This document shows positions 1 through 8,400 of a DNA stretch of 51,260 nt, piece after piece. Numbering within the stretch: the stretch's first letter is position 1; the number at the start of each line of letters is the position of its first letter. Source of the DNA: Clostridiales bacterium. GTDB taxonomy: Bacteria; Bacillota; Clostridia; Oscillospirales; CAG-272. The translations under genes were made by a program, and so were the position numbers. The stretch is from contig JAAVZO010000031.1 in NCBI GenBank assembly GCA_022791685.1, forward strand, positions 1-51,260, read 5' to 3'. The notes under the pieces are model-generated. The model saw only the letters and a program-made list of their open reading frames with translations, searched no databases and was not told the origin of the DNA.

Positions 1-1269
1 GTATTTCTCGGAGTAATACTCGCATATCTCTTTAACCCGATACTTCGAATGTGCGAAAAGCATATCTTCAGATTTAAGGCTGCTACAAAAAGCAAAAAGA
101 ACCTTAAACGCGGACTTTCGTTGATCCTGACTTATATTATCATACTTATAATTCTTACAATATTTATTCTTTTAATTATCCCGCAGCTATACCTCAGCTT
201 TACCGACCTTGCTTCCAAAATGAACGGTTATATAGATAGTACGCTCAAATGGCTTGATGATTTCTTTTCAAAAACAAACTTCTTCGGAGTCGAGATAAAC
301 AGCCTGAACGACGCGCTTGACCGTCTTTTTGAGCTTTTCGACATCAATATCGACAACTTTGGTACAAAGCTTACAGAGCTTATCACAAATTCGTCTAACC
401 TTATTAAGGACTTTGCACCAATTGTGTTCAGCTACTTCTCTGGAATTGCAAATGGATTTTTAAATACTATCATCGGTGTTATCTTCTCCCTGTACTTTTT
501 GTCCTCCAAAGAAAAACTGACTGCACAGTGCAAAAAACTGCTTCGTTCAGTCACAAGCCAGAAGGCATACAATAGTGTTCTTGAGCTTGCAAATTTCTCA
601 GACAAGACTTTCGGAGGATTTATAACTGGAAAGATCCTCGACTCGATAATTATTGGTATACTCTGCTTCATTATCTGTGCGATCTGTAAAATGCCATATG
701 CACTGCTCGTCAGCACATTCGTTGGAATTACAAACATAATCCCTGTAGTTGGTCCGTTTATCGGTGCAATTCCGGGAACGTTTATAATTTTTATAGTCGA
801 TCCACAAAAGGCTTTCTGGTTTATCCTGATCGATATCATACTTCAGCAGCTCGACGGAAATTTCATCGGTCCGAAGATACTCGGTCAAACTACTGGACTC
901 AGTGCACTCTGGGTACTGCTTTCCATCACTATAATGGGCGGACTTTGGGGACTGCTTGGAATGCTACTCGCCGTACCGGTATTCGCAATACTCTACTCAC
1001 TTCTCAAGATAGCAGTCGAAAAACGACTCAGCAAGCGTGAGCTTTCACCTCAGACTGTCGACTATTACGCCGATGTAGAAGACCGACAATTTTCAAGTGA
1101 AGATGAACCGCATTCGTTTGCAGCAAACATAAATCGTCTTACTGCCGACATTGCCGGTAACCACTTTGGTGAGCGGTTCAAGAAATTCCGCAGCCGTGTA
1201 AGTGACAAGCGGAAAGATAAAAAGAACAGTAAATCGTCAGATAATGACGACAGCACAAAAAATAAATAA
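1..1269 (+). CDS. AI-2E family (PerM-like) membrane transporter, 5' end cut by window edge
   Basis: The reading frame is open from base 1, so the gene begins left of the window; an internal Met at 49 is not the real start. The visible 420 or so residues hold several hydrophobic segments (a long one near the beginning rich in Ile/Leu, and a cluster in the second half) followed by a charged cytoplasmic tail ending in Lys/Asp/Ser repeats. The glycine/proline-rich stretches such as ITNIIPVVGPFIGAIPG and DGNFIGPKILG are typical of the AI-2E/PerM family (PF01594). Members are multi-spanning permeases; some export AI-2 or act as Na+/H+ antiporters, and the substrate cannot be told here. The gene is followed at once by a hairpin terminator, so it ends its transcript. 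Confidence 0.85.
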   Translation, partial: VFLGVILAYLFNPILRMCEKHIFRFKAATKSKKNLKRGLSLILTYIIILIILTIFILLIIPQLYLSFTDLASKMNGYIDSTLKWLDDFFSKTNFFGVEINSLNDALDRLFELFDINIDNFGTKLTELITNSSNLIKDFAPIVFSYFSGIANGFLNTIIGVIFSLYFLSSKEKLTAQCKKLLRSVTSQKAYNSVLELANFSDKTFGGFITGKILDSIIIGILCFIICAICKMPYALLVSTFVGITNIIPVVGPFIGAIPGTFIIFIVDPQKAFWFILIDIILQQLDGNFIGPKILGQTTGLSALWVLLSITIMGGLWGLLGMLLAVPVFAILYSLLKIAVEKRLSKRELSPQTVDYYADVEDRQFSSEDEPHSFAANINRLTADIAGNHFGERFKKFRSRVSDKRKDKKNSKSSDNDDSTKNK

Positions 1270-1281
1270 GTACAGCAAAAT

Positions 1282-1320
1282 GCCGCAGCTTGGATATGAT
1301 CCAAGCTGCGGCAAGCTTTT
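1282..1320. terminator. Bidirectional hairpin terminator
   Basis: A perfect 14-bp stem (1282-1295 with 1299-1312) and 3-nt loop lie between the convergent genes ending at 1269 and 1324. A short T-rich run (CTTTTATTTTA) follows on the plus strand and TTTTG follows on the minus strand, so it may serve both. Confidence 0.8.
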
Positions 1321-1323
1321 ATT

Positions 1324-2016
1324 TTATTGTATCTGTGATTTGTAGACCGAACGCAGCAGAAATATAGATATTATGATAATTACAACAGCAGCCGAACCGA
1401 ATATTGTCAACGAACTCGACAGTACAAACGTTATGATACGATTGAATATCTCATTTTCCTGAAGCCTCTCAATAAGACCCGGAACGACCATAAAAATTAT
1501 CATATATACGAAATATATCGCTACCATTCCGTAAGGTCCAAACTTGTTGACGCAGACCGCACCGATAAGTCCAGCGAAGAAAACACCTGCAATTATCATA
1601 AATCCAAGCCACGGTACACTAACTCCGGTAAGTAGAAATTCATCGCTCACCCCAAATACAAGTCTCATCAACAGCTTTGTTACCAAGTCGAGCAGCAGCA
1701 TGACGCATTCAAGTATCGCCGCTGCGCCGAGCGTCTGGAGTGTAATAGAAATAACCGCGGTTTTGCGGGTAACACCAAGCTTTACAAGGTCTTTGAAATC
1801 CTGTGTAAATGCACTTACGGTGATAAACAAAGTCATAAAATTCAGAACTATTCTGCCAAGAAACGTTCCAAGCGACATATAGTCATCAGCCTTAGTAGCC
1901 GCCATTATGATAAAAAGCGCTATTTCACCGACTAAAAAGCCTATACAAGTAGCTATTATCAATGCCTTTGTATTCCCGACATAGCCCAACTTAAGGGCTC
2001 TTTTCATTTTGTCCAT
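1324..2016 (-). CDS. ABC transporter permease-like membrane protein (ytr-like operon, last gene)
   Basis: A 230-residue protein with about six hydrophobic segments and no soluble domain. It is the last gene of a leftward operon made of a GntR regulator (3974), an ABC ATPase (3589) and another membrane protein (2689), the layout of the B. subtilis ytr and related ABC-2 systems. The gap to the upstream permease gene is about 25 bp, which suggests co-translation and a heteromeric pore. The sequence itself gives no substrate. The permease assignment rests mainly on hydropathy and context. Confidence 0.65.
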   Translation of the reverse strand: MDKMKRALKLGYVGNTKALIIATCIGFLVGEIALFIIMAATKADDYMSLGTFLGRIVLNFMTLFITVSAFTQDFKDLVKLGVTRKTAVISITLQTLGAAAILECVMLLLDLVTKLLMRLVFGVSDEFLLTGVSVPWLGFMIIAGVFFAGLIGAVCVNKFGPYGMVAIYFVYMIIFMVVPGLIERLQENEIFNRIITFVLSSSLTIFGSAAVVIIIISIFLLRSVYKSQIQ

Positions 2017-2041
2017 AATATAGTAATCCTTTCTGTATGAC

Positions 2042-2689
2042 TCACTTTACCGAGATATTTCGAACCATTGCACGTACTCCAACATGAATTCCTATCATAA
2101 TCGCAGCAGATATAATTGAAGCCAATATCAGGTTCTTCTGAGTCATAATTGCCGAAAGCGGGATATCCATCGCAGCCATAATGCCGAATATCAATCCGAA
2201 TACAAACATGATTCCAACATAGCACACCATGTATATAACGAATCCCCATTTGCTGAACTTGTCGATGAGGCATCCGAGCAGATCACCAAGAAATGAGAAG
2301 AAGAGTGCAAATACAGCCGCAAAAACGATTACATACCAATGTTCGACGATCGATATGCGGTATATAAGCATCATAACAACAGTCATCAGCAGCGAAAACA
2401 GCATATATACCGGCTTCATCAAAAGTCCACCGTTCATATAGCTTTTGCGGCTTATGCTATATCCGAGCAGCTGCGGAAGATAACTCGTATATCGCTGCAT
2501 TGTAGACGCAAGCGCTAAAATTGTCGTAAAGAGTGCAGTCGTGTAAAGCGGAGACATTATGTCAGAGAACTTATATATCACTCCAAAAAGTACGATTATA
2601 ATGAGATACTGCGGCAGCTCGCGAAGAAATATAGCAAACTCAGCATTAAAGCAGCGCACCGCTCCACTGGAAATTTTTTTCTGTTCCAT
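2042..2689 (-). CDS. ABC transporter permease-like membrane protein (ytr-like operon)
   Basis: A 215-residue polytopic membrane protein with a short charged N-terminus (MEQKKISSGAVRCFNAEF) followed by about six hydrophobic helices. It lies directly downstream of the ABC ATPase gene and upstream of a second permease-like gene, so the two probably form the membrane part of one exporter. No extracytoplasmic binding protein is encoded in this operon, which fits export or sensing rather than import. The family is divergent and I recognise it only by topology and operon position. Confidence 0.65.
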   Translation of the reverse strand: MEQKKISSGAVRCFNAEFAIFLRELPQYLIIIVLFGVIYKFSDIMSPLYTTALFTTILALASTMQRYTSYLPQLLGYSISRKSYMNGGLLMKPVYMLFSLLMTVVMMLIYRISIVEHWYVIVFAAVFALFFSFLGDLLGCLIDKFSKWGFVIYMVCYVGIMFVFGLIFGIMAAMDIPLSAIMTQKNLILASIISAAIMIGIHVGVRAMVRNISVK

Positions 2690-2716
2690 AATTAAGTATA
2701 ACCTCTCGAAATATTA

Positions 2717-3589
2717 TTAGCCCAACAGATTCATGAACAGCTTCTGCAAGCTTGCCTTAGATACGTCAAAGTCGTATTTCGAAACATCGGCCTTGAATTT
2801 ATCGAGGTCGTCGAACTCAACGCAGACAGTCTTTGAACGTCCGAGTGTTTCACTATGCGTAACCTTGTAGCCCTTACAGAATTCATCGACATCATCTGCC
2901 AAGCCACTGATTATGCGGTGACGCGAAAGCAGCTCATCGGTGTTCTCACTGCGGATTATCTTGCCGTCGTTAAGGATTATCACATCCTCAAGCACATTAG
3001 CCGCCTCGTCGATAATATGCGTCGAAACAACGAAGGTACGCTCGCTCGCGTTGTACTCTTCAAGCAGCAGACGATAGAACTTATCGCGCATGAATACATC
3101 AAGTCCAGCAACTGGCTCGTCAAGGAATGTTATCGGAGCCTTTGAAGCAAGTGCGATAACAATCGTGATAGCCGACAGCATACCCTTCGACTGATTTGCA
3201 ATTCGCTTATTCGCATCGAGCTCGAACTCACTTACAAGCTTTGCAGCATATTCTTTATCCCAGTACGGGAAGATTATCTCGGCAGCTCTCAAAAGGTGTT
3301 TGATCTTTCGTGTGTCGCGTCCGAAAATCACCGTCTGATTTATCTCTCGTGAGAAGCATATCTTATCGAGAGCGCTCTGATTCTCGAATACCGGTTCGCC
3401 GTCAATGCTTATTTCGCCGTCATCTGCAAAATTCTGACCAGAGATCAAGCTAAGAAGCGTTGTTTTACCGGCACCGTTACGTCCGATAAGTCCATATATC
3501 CTGTGTGGCTCAAGAGTAAGCGACACTCCGTCGAGCACCATTTTCTTACCATATACCTTCGATAAGTTATTGCAGGTTAATCTGTTCAT
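2717..3589 (-). CDS. ABC transporter ATP-binding protein (YtrB-like)
   Basis: A 290-residue nucleotide-binding subunit. Walker A is GRNGAGKTT near residue 37. The signature is a variant (NQSKGM instead of LSGGQ), as in YtrB/GntR-linked ABC-2 ATPases. Walker B is TFLDEPVAGLD and the switch histidine sits in VSTHIIDE. The last 80 residues, after the ATPase fold, are the kind of accessory tail found in this subgroup. It would energise the two permeases encoded downstream. The gene follows the GntR regulator by 28 bp and shares its promoter at 4056-4084, so repression by that regulator controls the whole transporter. Confidence 0.88.
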   Translation of the reverse strand: MNRLTCNNLSKVYGKKMVLDGVSLTLEPHRIYGLIGRNGAGKTTLLSLISGQNFADDGEISIDGEPVFENQSALDKICFSREINQTVIFGRDTRKIKHLLRAAEIIFPYWDKEYAAKLVSEFELDANKRIANQSKGMLSAITIVIALASKAPITFLDEPVAGLDVFMRDKFYRLLLEEYNASERTFVVSTHIIDEAANVLEDVIILNDGKIIRSENTDELLSRHRIISGLADDVDEFCKGYKVTHSETLGRSKTVCVEFDDLDKFKADVSKYDFDVSKASLQKLFMNLLG

Positions 3590-3617
3590 GTTTATAAATT
3601 CCTCTCCGTAATTGTGA

Positions 3618-3974
3618 TTATGAATTTTCCTCGATAATTTTTATAAGCTCATCCTTGCTGAGCTTCAAGAGCCGCGCCTCGCGCGTCATTGGAGCAATAT
3701 ACTCCTCGATAAAACGTTCTTTACGCTTTTCAAGGATCACTTGCTTTGCACCTTCGGCAACGAACATACCAACGCCTCGCTTCTTGTAAAGTATTCCGTC
3801 ATTCGACAGAAGCGTCAGACTTTTCGCCGCCGTATTTGGGTTTATTTCATATTTGGCTGAAAGCTCATTCGTCGACGGTGCGCGCTCGTCCTCTCCGATA
3901 ATACCGCGCAGTATATCATTTTCTATCGATTCAGCTATCTGTACAAATATCGCTTTGTCCTCTTTGAATTCCAA
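3618..3974 (-). CDS. GntR family regulator, YtrA subfamily
   Basis: A 118-residue repressor: an N-terminal GntR winged helix (about residues 8-75, with PSTNELSAKYEINPNTAAKSL as the helix-turn-helix region) and a short C-terminal dimerisation helix pair rather than a full effector domain. That is the YtrA type normally found as first gene of an ABC transporter operon, as here. The chosen start is TTG at 3974, preceded by AGGGAACGG; no better ATG exists before the HTH. An imperfect palindrome at 4032-4066 covers the operon's -10 box, so autoregulation and derepression by membrane- or peptide-active compounds (as known for YtrA relatives) is the likely logic. Confidence 0.88.
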   Translation of the reverse strand: MEFKEDKAIFVQIAESIENDILRGIIGEDERAPSTNELSAKYEINPNTAAKSLTLLSNDGILYKKRGVGMFVAEGAKQVILEKRKERFIEEYIAPMTREARLLKLSKDELIKIIEENS

Positions 3975-4031
3975 CTTATCACCGTTCCCTCTAAAATTTA
4001 TTGATCAAATTTGAAATCAAGTTTCTAATTA

Positions 4032-4084
4032 AGTGGTTTACTATTTACGTATGTAAGTATACCACTATTGAACTCATTTGTCAA
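4032..4084 (-). promoter_or_regulatory. ytr-like operon promoter with overlapping palindromic operator
   Basis: Reading the minus strand, TTGACA (4084-4079), a 17-bp spacer and TATACT (4061-4056) form a near-perfect sigma-A promoter for the GntR gene. An imperfect inverted repeat, AGTGGTTTACT at 4032-4042 against AGTATACCACT at 4056-4066, spans the -10 box and start region. This matches the position and style of GntR/YtrA operators. Confidence 0.8.
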
Positions 4085-4154
4085 GAGGTTTTGTAAAAAT
4101 AATTTGATGTTTTTTCATTTTCCGATATTAAATTATATTTTCGCGCGATAAAGA

Positions 4155-4183
4155 TTGACATCAATAGCATACAATGCTATAAT
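4155..4183 (+). promoter_or_regulatory. Consensus sigma-A promoter for the GH78-like gene
   Basis: TTGACA at 4155-4160, 17-bp spacer, TATAAT at 4178-4183: a perfect consensus. Transcription would start near 4190 and give a leader of about 130 nt before the ATG at 4322. The leader contains an 8-bp stem (4200-4207 with 4226-4233) with an 18-nt loop. The stretch 3975-4321 therefore holds two divergent promoters and this leader, and no gene. Confidence 0.85.
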
Positions 4184-4321
4184 AGTAAATAAACATGTTC
4201 GATAACCTTTCAAAAGCTACAGTCGGGTTATCGGACAGGTCTAATGTACTTTTTCGAAAGGAAAAATAATCATAAAGTCGTTCTTTTTGAAGCCTATAAA
4301 AATTGAAAGGTAATAAATAAT

Positions 4322-6010
4322 ATGAAACTAACAGAAAAATTTACGGACATCCGCCCGTTTGACACCGACCCGCGCACTCGTATTTATCTGCGCCCGACAC
4401 GCATAGTAAAAACAGAAGGCGAGGTCATCAATCCGGAGGGACTTCTCGAAAATCGCGTGGGACAGATATCGTTCGACCCGTCCGGATGTACTATACTTAA
4501 AAACTCCGGCGGCAAGCACGCTATGGTACTAATAGACCTCGGACGCGAGATCCACGGAAGCCTGCGTATATTAAAGCAATCTTCAAAGCCAGAAAGAGCG
4601 ACTATCAACGTTCGATTTGGTGAATCGGTATCAGAGGCGCTAACCCCGACTCCCGGCAAAGGTTCAACCAACGACCACGCTAACCGCGATTTTAACATTA
4701 CTCTGCCCGCTTCAATGGTTGGTACAGATACTAACGAAACCGGCTATAGATTTGTTGCGATCGAGCTCGTAGACGATAACGCTGAGCTTGCAATAAAGGC
4801 GCTCGAAGGCGTGCTCATCGTGCGCGACATCGAATATGTCGGCTCGTTCGAATGTAATGATGAAACCATAAATAAAATATACAACACTGCCGCATACACC
4901 GCACACCTCAATATGCAGGAGTATATGTGGGACGGTATCAAGCGCGACCGCCTTGTTTGGATAGGCGATATGCACCCTGAAGTTATGACCATCTGTTCAG
5001 TGTTCGGCGACAATGAGGTAGTGGCACGCAGCCTTGACTCAGTTCGCGATGTAACTCCTGTCGGAAGCTGGATGAATGGGATACCATCCTACTCGCTGTG
5101 GTGGATAATGTGCCAGTATGAATACTATATGCAGAACGGAAATCTCAGCTACCTGAAGGAACAGGAAAGCTATCTTGAGGGACTCATTCCGGTGCTGTGC
5201 GGACTTATTGATGAAAACGGCAGCGAGAAAATTCCGGATTGGCGTTTCCTCGACTGGCCTACAAATGATGACCCGATCGCAAAGCACTGTGGACTTCAGG
5301 GACTTCTGTCGCTCGCACTTCAGTCCTGTGAGTACCTCTCAAAGGAGCTCGGAAATGTTAAATTAGCTGAACTTTGCCGCGGTGCAGTAGAAAAGCTCGG
5401 CAAGCACATTCCGGAGCTCAAAGCTAAATCCGCGTCAGCGCTTCTTGCACTGTCAAAAATATGCGATGCTGAAAAAATCGACCGCGAGATCATATCCCCC
5501 ATAGGCGCACGCGGATATTCGACCTTCTATTCATACTACATTCTCGCTGCAAAAGCGCTCGCCGGAAATACCACTGGTGCGCTCAGTGATATGCGCGAAT
5601 ATTACGGCGCTATGCTGAAGCTCGGTGCAACTACTTTCTGGGAGGATTTCAGTCTCGATTGGACCGAAAATGATAAGGGCGAATGGGACGCATATGGTAT
5701 CGACGAGATCGTACCAGAAGGCGGAAAGGATATTCACGGCGACTTTGGCGCATACTGCTATGTCGGACTCAGACATAGTCTCTGCCATGGCTGGTCGTCA
5801 GGTCCGGTAGCGTTCCTGACACGCCATGTGCTCGGTATTAAGGTACTTGAAGCAGGATGCAAGCGTCTTGAAATAAAGCCTGACCTCTGCGGACTCGAAT
5901 ATGTACGCGGAAGCTTCCCGACCCCGTTCGGAAAAGTCAGCGTGTACGCCGACAAGAGCGGCAAGCTCGAGATCGACGCACCAAAGGAAATTGTTATCGA
6001 ACAAGTCTAA
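4322..6010 (+). CDS. GH78-like alpha-L-rhamnosidase family protein (compact form)
   Basis: A 562-residue protein with no signal peptide, so probably cytoplasmic. Residues about 60-170 look like a beta-sandwich, and from about 180 on an (alpha/alpha)6 six-hairpin domain of GH78 type follows: EYMWDGIKRDRLVWIGDMHP near the usual catalytic stretch, ATTFWEDF, and LCHGWSSGPV near the end, then a C-terminal beta domain. In characterised GH78 enzymes the catalytic stretch reads DCPxRDERLxWxGD; here it is one residue shorter and lacks the glutamate after RD, so substrate or mechanism may differ. At 562 residues it is shorter than most rhamnosidases (700-1000). It has its own promoter and terminator, so it is monocistronic. 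The nearby LysR gene may regulate it, but that is inference. Confidence 0.78.
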   Translation: MKLTEKFTDIRPFDTDPRTRIYLRPTRIVKTEGEVINPEGLLENRVGQISFDPSGCTILKNSGGKHAMVLIDLGREIHGSLRILKQSSKPERATINVRFGESVSEALTPTPGKGSTNDHANRDFNITLPASMVGTDTNETGYRFVAIELVDDNAELAIKALEGVLIVRDIEYVGSFECNDETINKIYNTAAYTAHLNMQEYMWDGIKRDRLVWIGDMHPEVMTICSVFGDNEVVARSLDSVRDVTPVGSWMNGIPSYSLWWIMCQYEYYMQNGNLSYLKEQESYLEGLIPVLCGLIDENGSEKIPDWRFLDWPTNDDPIAKHCGLQGLLSLALQSCEYLSKELGNVKLAELCRGAVEKLGKHIPELKAKSASALLALSKICDAEKIDREIISPIGARGYSTFYSYYILAAKALAGNTTGALSDMREYYGAMLKLGATTFWEDFSLDWTENDKGEWDAYGIDEIVPEGGKDIHGDFGAYCYVGLRHSLCHGWSSGPVAFLTRHVLGIKVLEAGCKRLEIKPDLCGLEYVRGSFPTPFGKVSVYADKSGKLEIDAPKEIVIEQV

Positions 6011-6018
6011 TGATCACA

Positions 6019-6055
6019 GCAGCGGAGAAACAAAAATTTCTCCGCTGCATTTATA
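6019..6055 (+). terminator. Rho-independent terminator of the GH78-like gene
   Basis: A perfect 12-bp stem (6019-6030 with 6037-6048), 6-nt A-rich loop, then ATTTATATATT. It lies 8 bp after the stop codon. Confidence 0.82.
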
Positions 6056-6116
6056 TATTGAGATATACTAAAATTGAAAAAATCCTTACAATTTAAAATA
6101 TTTCAAAAAATATTCA

Positions 6117-6145
6117 TTGCAAAATAGCTCGAAATATTGTATAAT
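6117..6145 (+). promoter_or_regulatory. Promoter of the LysR gene
   Basis: TTGCAA (6117-6122), 17-bp spacer, TATAAT (6140-6145), about 90 nt upstream of the ATG at 6234. Confidence 0.72.
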
Positions 6146-6233
6146 AGATATGTTACATAATCTAATGTTATCGAACAACGTCTATTATATATTTGTATGC
6201 AGTAACATAGACTATTAGGAAAGGAAGCCCGAT

Positions 6234-7166
6234 ATGAATCTACTTTATTTGAAATACGCCGTAGAAGTCGCTGCGTGCGGGTCAATTAACAAAGCCGCCG
6301 AAAAGCTCTACATCGGACAGCCGAACCTTAGCCGTGCTATAAAAGAGCTCGAGACCTCGCTTGGTGTAAGTATATTTGACCGCTCCTCAAAGGGAATGGA
6401 GATAACTCCCGATGGAGAGGTGTTCCTCGGATACGCAAAGTCGATACTTCGTCAGGTCGATTCGGTTGAAGGAATGTTCAAAAAGGGCTCATCGACTAAG
6501 CTGAAATTTTCGATATCTGTTCCGCGAGCAAGCTATATAGGCACAGCCTTTACAAGCTTTTCTAAAATGATCGGCAAAGATGACGACGTAAAGCTGTATT
6601 ATCGAGAAGGCGGACAGCTGGACGCGATACGAAGCATATTACAGGACGACTATAAGCTTGGTATCATACGATATGCAGAGACCTTCGACCGATATTACAA
6701 ATCGCTGCTCGATGACAAGGAATTAAACTATGAGCTTGTATCAGAATTCAAATACAAATTGCTTGTAAGTAAGAAAAGCAGGCTCACCAAACTTGAAAAA
6801 GTCACACTTTCCGACCTCGCTGACTTCATTGAGGTAATGCACGCAGACCAAACTACATCTTCACCGTCGCTTCCAGATATGAAAAAAGACGACTTGTCAG
6901 AAGATATCGACATACGCCGCAGAATTTACATATTTGAACGTGCGAGCCAATTTGAGCTGTTAAGCGAGAACACAGATACATTTATGTGGGTGTCTCCAGT
7001 TCCTAAAAAGCTGCTTGACAGCTATAATCTTACTGAAATCGAATGCACTGGTAATCATAAAACCTACAAGGATGTCATTATATATCGAAATGACTATAAG
7101 CTATCACAGCTTGATAAGCTCTTCATCTCAGAGCTCTGCCGTATACGCCGTGAGGTGTTTAATTAA
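6234..7166 (+). CDS. LysR family transcriptional regulator
   Basis: A 310-residue LTTR. The N-terminal 60 residues carry the standard winged helix (SINKAAEKLYIGQPNLSRAI, followed by KELETSLGVSIFDRSSKGM), then a linker helix, then a periplasmic-binding-like effector domain from about residue 90 that is divergent. A good ribosome binding site (AGGAAAGGAAG) precedes the ATG. LTTRs usually control a divergent neighbour; here both neighbours (GH78-like gene and phosphotransferase) point the same way, so the target is not obvious from layout. Confidence 0.9.
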   Translation: MNLLYLKYAVEVAACGSINKAAEKLYIGQPNLSRAIKELETSLGVSIFDRSSKGMEITPDGEVFLGYAKSILRQVDSVEGMFKKGSSTKLKFSISVPRASYIGTAFTSFSKMIGKDDDVKLYYREGGQLDAIRSILQDDYKLGIIRYAETFDRYYKSLLDDKELNYELVSEFKYKLLVSKKSRLTKLEKVTLSDLADFIEVMHADQTTSSPSLPDMKKDDLSEDIDIRRRIYIFERASQFELLSENTDTFMWVSPVPKKLLDSYNLTEIECTGNHKTYKDVIIYRNDYKLSQLDKLFISELCRIRREVFN

Positions 7167-7242
7167 ATCGCGAATTTTGTCCGACCGCGTTATATGTGGT
7201 CGCATATATCAAAAATGATATAACTATATGTCGAATATGCAC

Positions 7243-7271
7243 TTTACAAAATCGACATTGTGTGTTATAAT
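7243..7271 (+). promoter_or_regulatory. Promoter of the phosphotransferase gene
   Basis: TTTACA (7243-7248), 17-bp spacer, TATAAT (7266-7271), about 70 nt before the ATG at 7343. It may also feed the hydrogenase cluster downstream, since no clear terminator separates them. Confidence 0.75.
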
Positions 7272-7342
7272 TTTAACAAGAATATATAATTTGAAGTAAC
7301 TCTGCTTCATACCAAGTATTGAAAGGAATATCTCTTTTTATT

Positions 7343-8077
7343 ATGAAGCTTGACAGAATTATCGCATTCAGAAATGATCGTACTGTCTATCGCGACGGTG
7401 AGCTCTGCATGAAGGTTTTTGGGGCAAGCCATAAAAAATCAGACGTGATCTCCGAAGCACTCAACCAAACCCGTATCGAGGAAGTCGGACTTCGCGTACC
7501 GACAGTGCGCTCAGTATCTCAAATCGACGGTAAATGGACTATCATTTCCGATTACATCAAGGGCAATACACTTGCTTCGCTTATGCAAGCAAACCCTGAA
7601 AAAAAGAATGAATATCTTAAACTGTTTACTGACATCCAGCTCGAAATGAATCAAAAAAGTTGCCTTACCCTGCCGCGGCTCGATGACCGACTCCGCCGCA
7701 GGATCATACAGACTGATTATAGCGCTACTGTGCGGTATGATCTCTGTATGCGTATCGAACAGCTTCAAAGGCAGCTCGGTCTGTGCCATGGCGATTTTGT
7801 ACCAGAAAATATAATAATATCCGACGATGGTCTATGGTATGTCCTTGATTTTCCTCATTTGTCTGAGGGAGATCCTGCTTTTGACGCAGCTAACACATAT
7901 ATGCTGCTTGTCATGGAAGGAGACATAGAAGGCGCAGAGACCTATCTTGAGCTTTACTGCAAAAAAAGCAATACTGATATTGAATATGTAAAAAAATGGC
8001 TGCCTATCGTAGCCGCCGCCCGCTCGCTGGGAAGTTTTGAAAGCGAACGCGAATTTCTCGATAAATATGTTAAATAA
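7343..8077 (+). CDS. APH/choline-kinase-like phosphotransferase
   Basis: A 244-residue kinase-fold protein of the aminoglycoside phosphotransferase/choline kinase superfamily. The catalytic loop is LCHGDFVPENI (Brenner-type HGDxxxxN) and the metal-binding loop is VLDFPHLSEGDPAFD (DF instead of the usual D-W/F-E arrangement). The N-lobe is short. I take ATG at 7343; a TTG at 7319 in frame would add 8 residues but has no ribosome binding site, whereas GAAAGGA at 7321-7327 precedes the ATG at a rather long spacing. The substrate is unknown; homologues act on small amino alcohols, sugars or antibiotics. Only 67 bp separate it from the first hydrogenase-cluster gene, so read-through is possible. 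Confidence 0.78.
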   Translation: MKLDRIIAFRNDRTVYRDGELCMKVFGASHKKSDVISEALNQTRIEEVGLRVPTVRSVSQIDGKWTIISDYIKGNTLASLMQANPEKKNEYLKLFTDIQLEMNQKSCLTLPRLDDRLRRRIIQTDYSATVRYDLCMRIEQLQRQLGLCHGDFVPENIIISDDGLWYVLDFPHLSEGDPAFDAANTYMLLVMEGDIEGAETYLELYCKKSNTDIEYVKKWLPIVAAARSLGSFESEREFLDKYVK

Positions 8078-8083
8078 GCATAT

Positions 8084-8112
8084 TTAACTCGCATGTCTAA
8101 TAATCAAATAAT
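8084..8112 (+). promoter_or_regulatory. Weak candidate promoter of the hydrogenase cluster
   Basis: TTAACT (8084-8089), 17-bp spacer, AATAAT (8107-8112). It is the only sigma-A-like pair in the 67-bp gap before the first ferredoxin gene and is well below consensus, so transcription from the phosphotransferase promoter is an alternative. Confidence 0.3.
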
Positions 8113-8144
8113 AATATAACCCAATTACGAAAGGACGCAAACAA

Positions 8145-8384
8145 ATGAAAATCACAGTATGTATTGGCAGCTCCTGCCACATCAAGGGCTCCCGTCAGGT
8201 GGTAGCCCGTCTCCAGAGTCTGATTGAGGAACACAAGCTTGGTGAAAAGGTCGAGCTCGGCGGTACCTTCTGCATGGGCAAATGTCAGCAGGGCGTATGT
8301 GTCACTGTCGACGGCGAATTCTTCTCCGTAAACGCAGATGAAGTCGACAGCTTCTTCAACGACACTGTACTCGCACACGCATGA
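8145..8384 (+). CDS. Thioredoxin-like [2Fe-2S] ferredoxin (NuoE-like), first copy
   Basis: A 79-residue protein with CIGSSCHIKGS at the N-terminus and FCMGKCQQGVCVTV in the middle. The Cys spacing C-x4-C and C-x3-C is that of thioredoxin-like [2Fe-2S] ferredoxins and of the HydC/NuoE electron-transfer subunits. It is probably an electron carrier or subunit for the hydrogenase-like proteins encoded immediately downstream. A second, similar protein is encoded 16 bp later, suggesting gene duplication and perhaps a heterodimer. A third Cys (in QQGVC) is an extra in this copy. Confidence 0.8.
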   Translation: MKITVCIGSSCHIKGSRQVVARLQSLIEEHKLGEKVELGGTFCMGKCQQGVCVTVDGEFFSVNADEVDSFFNDTVLAHA

Positions 8385-8400
8385 CCGGAGGAGAGCTGCA

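Noticed and set aside
4244..4306. 20-codon frame in the leader of the GH78-like gene, possible leader peptide
   Set aside because: No good ribosome binding site, no regulatory codon run and no terminator/antiterminator pair behind it.
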